From: Clostridia bacterium
Lineage (GTDB): Bacteria > Bacillota > Clostridia > Oscillospirales > CAG-272
Length of the DNA: 51,450 nucleotides
Assembly (NCBI GenBank): GCA_017532025.1
Contig: JAFXJX010000073.1
Coordinates: 1-51,450, forward strand
Reading direction: 5' to 3'
In this document: in pieces, positions 45,858 to 51,450 of the stretch
Layout: the number at the start of each line of letters is the position of its first letter
How positions within the stretch are numbered: position 1 is the stretch's first letter
The notes under the pieces: generated by a model
The model's database searches: none
The model's input: the letters and a program-made list of their open reading frames with translations, nothing else
Told to the model about the DNA's origin: nothing
Translations under genes and position numbers: made by a program

Positions 45858-48005
45858 TTACTTGTTAAACAGCATGAATTCCTGGATTCTTACGTTACCT
45901 GTATTGCTCTTGTCGGCAACAAAGATACGAATTTCAATATATCTTGCCGACTGTGCGCCAACATTGACCGAAACAGCATCGGCAGTGTTGTCTTTCTGAT
46001 AGTCAACAGATGTCCAGGTCTTGCCGTCTTCCGAGATGAGAATTTCCCATTCCTTGGTATTGAACAGCTTGTTGGAGGAATCGTAGCCGCGGTTGAGCAG
46101 CGTGTAGGTATTAAAGTTCTTCACTTCACCAAGATCGATCACAGCACTGTGCGAAATACCCTGAAGTTGATACTTGTAGTCGCCAATCGCGCTCTTCGAG
46201 CCATGCCAGAAGGTCGTGGTATCGCCGTCAACCAAGTTTCCGATCGGGTTTCTCGTAGCTTCAGCCGAAAATTCAATCACAGACGCACCCTTGGCAAGGT
46301 TTTCGCCTTCCAGAACAAGTGCTTCAAGAGCAGGATTCGTCTTGGTTCCCTTTTCCACTTCTTCCCACATGGGATAGGTGGGGTTGGGAACACCCTTGAT
46401 GTTTTCGGTAATAAAGTTGTCTTTGTAATCACGGAAGCCGTTGCAACGGAATGCGCCGCTTTCAATGTCAGCCTTGTAAACCTCGCGAATCGCGTCAAGA
46501 CAGTTGTACTTACCGTCCGTGGCATCGTAAACCGCTTTGCTGAATTCGGTGTTGGGATCACAAGGATTGTCATAGATCAGGTGATCACTATTCTTAATCA
46601 CGTAGTTGATTCTGTCAATAACGCCAAGCTCGTCGGGATCAGCCTTGCCGTTGCCGTTCTTATCGATGGTCGGGAACTTCCAGTCGAGGTAAGAGAGGAA
46701 CACCTGGCAGCCGTCCCCATAGCCTTCGTAGCTTTCGCCCCAGTTAATGAATTCTTTTTCATTGTAGAATTGAACGTACTTGGTAGAATAGCCCCAGTGG
46801 AAGTAACGGAAGCCACCGTAGGAAGCCATATTTTCAGTCCACCATGCATCGTAGGTTACACCGTTGTAGGTGCTCTTTTCACCGTAGTTCAGCTTACCGC
46901 CGTACTGCTGTACCGAGTGGGTAATTTCATGCGAGAAGAAGCCGATGTCATAGGGTGCTTGGTTAGCATAGTTGGTCGAAACGCAAACGATTGTACCTGC
47001 GCAGTAAGCAACGCCGTCGTAGTTCTTGTCCGCCACAAAGGTGATGGTCTTAGGAACGTTCGGGTCGTCAACGCCCCAACGGGCATACAGTCTGGGATAT
47101 GCGTTGTAGAAAAGGTCGATGAGGTCAGAGAGGTAGTCTTCTCTCTTAACAAGTTCCCAGTCACCGGTAAAGAGAAGCGAGAATTCGCTTTCATATTTGG
47201 GAGGTGTTACGGTAACGGGGATGCTCTTCATCACGGGATAGGTTGTACCGTTATCAAGACAAATGTTGATGTAATAGGTTTTGCCGACCGCCTGCGGAAC
47301 GGTGCACTTGGCAATGCCCTTGTATGTGCCGTTTTCGCCCTTGACGGTGATATCAGGCTGCTTGTAGGTTGCCGAAGAAGCCGAACCGCCCTCTTTTTCA
47401 GTTACGGTTACGCAGAACTCGGATGTCAGGTTGGTGGTGAATTCAAACATCAGATATCCGCCCGCTTTGGCAGTGACCGCTGCCCAAGAGGACTCAAGCT
47501 TGGCTTCAATTTCCTGAAGAACAACAGAAACCGTTTTTGCCGTCTTGTCCGCCGTAACAACAGCGCCTGCGGTGGCGAGCTTTCTCACTTCGGTTTTGCT
47601 GAGCTCTGTGCTTTGACCGTCAGCGCCTACGAGCATATAGGTCTTTTTGTAGCCGTTGTAGGTTCTGTCAATCTGCTGGGTAAGTTCAACACCTGTACCC
47701 GAGTAGGTGAATTTGGAAAAATCAATCTCACTGTCAACAACCCATTCAAATTCATTGGGGATTGCAGTGTAATCCTCGGTTACAATCGGCTCTACGTTGG
47801 GATCATACCAAGGTGTGGTAACAACCGGCTTTGCCGGTGTGGTTTCTGTGGGCGTGGAAGCTGCAGGCTTTCCGGGCGTTGTGGTTGCCGAAGGCGTGGT
47901 GGTCACATCGGTATTTGCCGTTGTGGTGGTTTCACTGCCGCCACAAGAAGCAAGTGCAAGCACAACTGCCAGAAGAAGCATAAGAACTAACAGTGCTTTT
48001 TTCAT
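45858..48005 (-). CDS. lipoprotein with BSP-like metallopeptidase and discoidin domain, copy 3
   Basis: A 715-residue paralogue. Lipobox LASC (Cys about 21), Thr/Pro-rich linker, the DFSKFTYSGTGVEL region, the Ig-like segment (VTVTEKEGGSASSATYKQ), then FFSHEITHSVQQYGG (about 356) with WWTENMASYGGFRYFHWGY, and a C-terminal F5/8 type C domain ending RIQEFMLFNK. It has the shortest spacer between HExxH and the WWTE motif (about 15 residues fewer than copy 2). The ATG at 48005 follows AAGGGT. Own promoter and terminator. Confidence 0.8.
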   Translation of the reverse strand: MKKALLVLMLLLAVVLALASCGGSETTTTANTDVTTTPSATTTPGKPAASTPTETTPAKPVVTTPWYDPNVEPIVTEDYTAIPNEFEWVVDSEIDFSKFTYSGTGVELTQQIDRTYNGYKKTYMLVGADGQSTELSKTEVRKLATAGAVVTADKTAKTVSVVLQEIEAKLESSWAAVTAKAGGYLMFEFTTNLTSEFCVTVTEKEGGSASSATYKQPDITVKGENGTYKGIAKCTVPQAVGKTYYINICLDNGTTYPVMKSIPVTVTPPKYESEFSLLFTGDWELVKREDYLSDLIDLFYNAYPRLYARWGVDDPNVPKTITFVADKNYDGVAYCAGTIVCVSTNYANQAPYDIGFFSHEITHSVQQYGGKLNYGEKSTYNGVTYDAWWTENMASYGGFRYFHWGYSTKYVQFYNEKEFINWGESYEGYGDGCQVFLSYLDWKFPTIDKNGNGKADPDELGVIDRINYVIKNSDHLIYDNPCDPNTEFSKAVYDATDGKYNCLDAIREVYKADIESGAFRCNGFRDYKDNFITENIKGVPNPTYPMWEEVEKGTKTNPALEALVLEGENLAKGASVIEFSAEATRNPIGNLVDGDTTTFWHGSKSAIGDYKYQLQGISHSAVIDLGEVKNFNTYTLLNRGYDSSNKLFNTKEWEILISEDGKTWTSVDYQKDNTADAVSVNVGAQSARYIEIRIFVADKSNTGNVRIQEFMLFNK

Positions 48006-48070
48006 GTATTTACCCTTCTTTCTTAATATTTGTACCGTAAATGTCATCAACAACGATACTAAATCAATTT

Positions 48071-48099
48071 ATTATACCATATTTCTCTCACAATTGCAA
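48071..48099 (-). promoter_or_regulatory. promoter of lipoprotein copy 3
   Basis: TTGCAA (48094-48099) and TATAAT (48071-48076) on the minus strand with a 17-base spacer; nearly the same design as the copy 2 promoter. Confidence 0.65.
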
Positions 48100-48137
48100 G
48101 ACACCTAATTTGCACTATTCTACGCAAAAAAGAAAAT

Positions 48138-48163
48138 CCAAGCCTGCCATGCGGCAGGCTTGG
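48138..48163 (-). terminator. terminator of the BlaR1-like gene
   Basis: A perfect 11-bp stem CCAAGCCTGCC / GGCAGGCTTGG, followed on the minus strand by a T-rich run. It lies about 84 bases after the stop at 48247. Confidence 0.82.
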
Positions 48164-49936
48164 TCGTAAGATTTGGTTATGCTTAGTAAATTTCAATTTT
48201 GAGTTAATCGTATGTGTGAGCAGAGGGCTCGGCTTGCCATCAGAGGTCAGTTGAGTGTCCAAGGCTCTTCAAGCTCCCAGACATACCCACGCTCACCGGG
48301 ATACAGCGAGCCTTCCGGCATGGTGAAAAAGAAGACCATATTGTATTCTGCATCCTTTTCGGGAACAAATCCGATTGCTTCAAAGGAAACATCTCCCTCG
48401 GCGGTGATTGTCAAGTTTCTTACCCCATACCTGGTATGCTCTTTGTCTTGGTGCAGCTTTTTGATGTATACGTATGCATCATCCGCCAAAATCAGTTCAA
48501 ACGTATTGGCGGGGAAGAAATCGTTCGCATTTTTGTTGACGGTAAGACCAAAGGTATAGCTTGTGCTGCCATCGGCATTCTCAGAGCGAGTAATGCCGTG
48601 TATTCTTTGTACCTCCTGCCACCATGCGTGTTCCATAAATCTATCTACCGGATCGGACGGTCCCGGTACGTACCGAACCGTCCAAGGCTCTTCAAGCGCC
48701 CAGATATAAGCGGCATCACCCGGATACGGCGTGCCCTCGGGCAAGGTGAAAAAGAGGTACATATCGTATTCGCTCTTATCATCGGCCAAAAAGCCATCAA
48801 CCTCAAAGAAGAACTCGTAGTTGTTGTAAAAGTACCAACTCGCAACCTTGTACTCGGTGTAATCCTTGTCACGGTTTAAGTCTTTGATGAGAACACGCGC
48901 ATTGGCGAAGTCAACACGCTTAAGGGCAGAAGTGCCATCGGAAAGAATAGGAAACAGACCGCTCTCTTTCTTAATGGTAAGCTCAAAGCGGTATCTTACG
49001 CTGCCGTCCGCTTTCGTAACGCGGGTAATACCCTGCACGGATTCCACCTGCTGCCACCAGAATGACTCGGGCTCCGGGTTAGGATCAACGGTGGGCGGCG
49101 TAGACGGAAATGCAATCTTTTCTACCTCGGAAAGCTTGGCGTAGGCTTCAATCTCCGCCATCGATGCCATATCAGAGATTCCGATGAATTGCCAAACGAT
49201 GCTGTCGGGATTGAATGCAAGTCCGTGCTGTTCAGCAAATGCGGCGTACGCATTCTTTTCCCCACACCGTGAATATCCGCAACGAAAATACGGATGGAAT
49301 ACTTGCCTGTTTCTTCGTCGTAGCTGATGTTCTGATTGGTAAAGTCCACTTTTTCTTTCCACGCATCGGGATTCTCGGGCGTGGTGGAACTGTATATGTC
49401 AATATAGAAATAACCGTCCTCTTTATGATAAAGAATCTCGCCAAGCGCAACCTTTTCACTATTTACAGAACCGTAAAGAATCACCCTGCCGTCGGAATCG
49501 GTAACGATGTCAATCACACCGACAAGAGGGCTTTCGTGGTAAATAATGCAATAAAGCAAAGTCTTTTGACCGGCGGGATCACGAATCACAAGCCGACCAT
49601 CGTACAGACCGGATGCGAAACCCCAAGCGTTAATATACTCTTCTTTGACACCGTCTTGGTTCAGATCTGCCGTTGTGATAGAACGAATCGTGCTGAAGTA
49701 CATCCAACCGAAGCTGACAAACTTTGCCGTTCCGATCTCGCCTTGGTAACTTACCCTGATTTCGTCACCGATCTGCAAATAGGCAACCTGAGATTCGTCT
49801 TGGAAGGCGTTTTTGTAGAGACTCTTGGGAAGAATCAGCGGATTTTCGCTTGTATACAGTTCGCTTTCATCGCATTCGTCATGCGGCTTTACCAGAACAG
49901 AGTCTGACGTAACCCCTGTAACTGTAGCAAGAAACC

Positions 49937-49990
49937 ATCGATTTCCATTTTCATATACACCGCTGTGATTTCCATTTTCATACACACCGC
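49937..49990 (-). repeat. tandem 27 bp duplication in the BlaR1-like gene
   Basis: Two adjacent 27-base units differing at one base encode SGVYENGN twice in a row. It sits in the extracytoplasmic part, after the Thr-rich linker. Confidence 0.8.
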
Positions 49991-50783
49991 TGTATATCGT
50001 TGGGCCTGGCTCTTGAAACGCAAACGGATCCGACGGCAGATTGATCGCGGGTGTTTTTCCCGTCGTCACAGGCGTTTCCGTGGTGGAAGGCGCCGTGGTG
50101 GTTTCATCCTCATCCGTCACAGGGTTGGTGAGGAAGCATACACTTGTGACGATAATTGCCAAAATCGCAACCACAATCACCCAAAAGGCAGGCTTTTTGT
50201 AATGCAGCACCGCGCGAATACGGCTTTTCACGCCCACCTCGCCAAAGGCAAGCGGACACGCCATGACCGTTCTTCTGTGAATGCTGCAGGCAAGGAGCGC
50301 CTCGGAATAGCTGACCTTGTATGCTTTGTCGCTATCTTTGATTGCCTTTTCATCGCAGGCGTTTTCAATGTCGCGGCAGAGTAAGATATAAGCAACCCAC
50401 AAAAGCGGATTGAACCAATAGACCGACAAAAGAAGAAAACCAAGCGGCTTCCACAAGTGGTCTTTGCGCTTCAGATGCGCCTCCTCGTGGGCGATTACAT
50501 AAGGAATCTCGCTTTCCGCCATGCCTGAGGGAAGATAAATGCGCGGACGGAAGATACCGAGAATAAAAGGTGTGTCGATGTTATCGCAGAGATACACGCG
50601 ACCCTCCTTGCAAAGCGAGGCGCGCACCTTATGCTTCAAGCGGAAGTAGGAAAATGCGCCATAGGAAAGCATCACAAAAATGCCGACAAGCCACACAATG
50701 CTTGCCGCAAACACAAACACCTGCATGGAATTCACACTATCCCCCGGTGCAGGCGCAAGCGAGTCGGGAATCACAGAATCCCC

Positions 50784-50868
50784 CACTTGACCCGGTACTT
50801 GATTGGGTGTTTGGTTCGGCACTTGATTCGGCTGATTTGGCACTTGATTTGGCACTTGCCCCACACCC
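50784..50868 (-). repeat. VPNQ minisatellite in the BlaR1-like gene
   Basis: Short direct repeats encode a run of VPNQ/TPNQ units in a predicted extracytoplasmic loop between the second and third membrane helices. Confidence 0.8.
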
Positions 50869-51124
50869 GCCATGTCACTGTTGACAGTGGGCGTGCCGGT
50901 GATGATACTCTCTTGAGAAATCGGCTCGGCATCGGGAATCAAGCTGAGCGTACTTTCAAGCGAAAAGGGCAAAATGAGGCGAAGCGCCACAACAGCCCAA
51001 AGCAGGCAGGTTGCCCACTTGGGCGCTTTTTTCAAAACAAAGCGCAACAGCACGACAGCAAGCACAAGCCAGCTTGCCGTGATGGCAATATTGAGAATAT
51101 GCAAAAAAACAGCTTCCATATTGA

Positions 51125-51167
51125 TAACCTCTCTTCGGGAATTGGGGCTGGTTTTGCTCGGCAAAAC
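51125..51167 (-). repeat. 43 bp leader repeat, copy 2
   Basis: This stretch matches 20149-20191 at 34 of 43 positions, including a TTTTGC/GCAAAA hairpin core. Its end contributes the GAGAGG ribosome-binding site of the BlaR1-like gene. Confidence 0.6.
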
Positions 51168-51194
51168 CGTAAGTTTGAACATTTATTCTCAAAC

Positions 51195-51450
51195 TTAGTC
51201 CGCCTTAAAAGCATCGATCATACGCCGAATCGCTTCAAGTTCTTCGGCACTTGGCTTTTTGCGCGAAGCAAAAGCGGCAATGAATGCAGGAAGCGAGCCG
51301 TCAAAGGTATCCTCCACAAATTTTTCGCTCTGCATGGCATAAAAATCCTGCCGTGAGATCAGAGCCGTCACACGGCTGTTTTCGGTCAAAAAAATTCCCT
51401 TTTCACAAAGCTTTTTCAGCACCGTATAGGTGGTGGTTCTTTTCCAACAC
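51195..51450 (-). CDS. BlaI/MecI/CopY family repressor, C-terminal part
   Basis: Only the last 84 residues are in the window; the gene begins beyond 51450. The visible part starts with the recognition-helix and wing region WKRTTTYTVLKKLCEKGIF, typical of BlaI/MecI winged-helix repressors, followed by the dimerisation domain (FVEDTFDGSLPAFIAAFA and an Arg/Glu-rich last helix). These repressors are cleaved on signalling by the cognate M56 receptor, whose gene follows 75 bases downstream. An internal GTG that could look like a start is not the real one. Confidence 0.88.
   Translation of the reverse strand, partial: CWKRTTTYTVLKKLCEKGIFLTENSRVTALISRQDFYAMQSEKFVEDTFDGSLPAFIAAFASRKKPSAEELEAIRRMIDAFKAD

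Larger units (their letters stand above)
48247..51119 (-). pseudogene. BlaR1-like M56 metallopeptidase receptor, frameshifted near 49260
   Basis: The first part (51119 to about 49260, some 620 codons) has four membrane segments, a VPNQ-repeat insert (about 88-110) in the first extracytoplasmic loop, and the M56 protease site HEEAH (211-215) with ENACDEKA (about 252), as in BlaR1/MecR1. After the last helix comes a Thr-rich linker and an extracytoplasmic part without penicillin-binding motifs. The frame breaks at the GGGGAAAA run (49256-49263). One added base would join it to the frame ending at 48247, giving about 957 residues with two copies of a 120-residue domain, each starting with WWQ and ending with LEEPWT. 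A sequencing error or a true disruption are both possible. The start follows GAGAGG. The BlaI-like gene is directly upstream. Confidence 0.8.

Noticed and set aside
45738..47990. A 750-codon open frame antisense to lipoprotein copy 3, with similar long frames antisense to copies 1 (41074-42732) and 2 (43564-45147).
   Set aside because: They mirror the coding frame of the lipoprotein genes, have no ribosome-binding site or recognisable domain, and resemble each other only because the sense genes are paralogous.
1..51450. tRNA or rRNA genes.
   Set aside because: I looked for T-loop GGTTCAAATCC-like sequences and rRNA-like stretches and found none; the only clear structured RNA is the pheS T-box.

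Overview
The window looks like a chromosome segment of a low-to-mid GC Bacillota bacterium, most likely an uncultured gut clostridium of the Oscillospirales/Christensenellales type. This is inferred from strong AGGAGG ribosome-binding sites, many TTGACA-N17-TATAAT promoters, a T-box ahead of pheS, a BlaI/BlaR1-type pair, an OadB/OadG sodium pump, DUF1292 and YitT proteins, and host- or fibre-associated surface proteins (BspA-like leucine-rich repeats, GH92 mannosidase, lipoproteins). No rRNA, tRNA, CRISPR array, phage or intact insertion sequence was found.

Layout. 1-6.5 kb (minus strand): an alpha/beta hydrolase, acyl carrier protein, a heterodimeric ABC exporter, and the rpsF-ssb-rpsR operon. 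6.7-13 kb: two small membrane proteins, a divergent AbrB/XRE regulator pair, an AAA ATPase, an M20 amidohydrolase and an acyl-CoA synthetase. 13-22.6 kb: a surface/glycan block with two paralogous YD-like surface proteins, a GH92 enzyme behind a strongly structured leader, and a BspA-like lipoprotein. 22.6-28 kb: rsmA, a membrane protein facing an XRE regulator, oadB plus a 54-codon oadG, a small membrane-anchored protein and a TrpB2-type tryptophan synthase beta. 28-28.5 kb is a 440 bp intergenic stretch filled with palindromic repeat elements. 28.5-34.7 kb: a PTS EIIC-like permease, DUF1292, and a T-box-controlled pheS-yitT-pheT cluster. 34.7-41.2 kb (plus strand): U32 peptidase, a membrane-tethered protein that appears to be a domesticated, catalytically dead IS630-type transposase, a PAP2 phosphatase, a DUF1538 membrane protein with a two-domain PII-like regulator, and an NYN ribonuclease-like protein. 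41.2-48 kb: three tandem paralogous lipoproteins with a basic-secretory-protein-like metallopeptidase domain and a discoidin domain. 48.2-51.45 kb: a BlaR1/M56-like sensor, frameshifted in this assembly, and the C-terminal part of its BlaI-like repressor, which runs off the window.

Most genes are short transcription units with their own promoter and hairpin terminator. The best candidates for new biology are the transposase-derived membrane protein (36049-37155), the triplicated lipoprotein metallopeptidases, the BlaR1-like receptor whose sensor part is a duplicated unfamiliar domain, the DUF1538/PII pair, and a 43 bp leader repeat shared by the GH92 and BlaR1-like genes.
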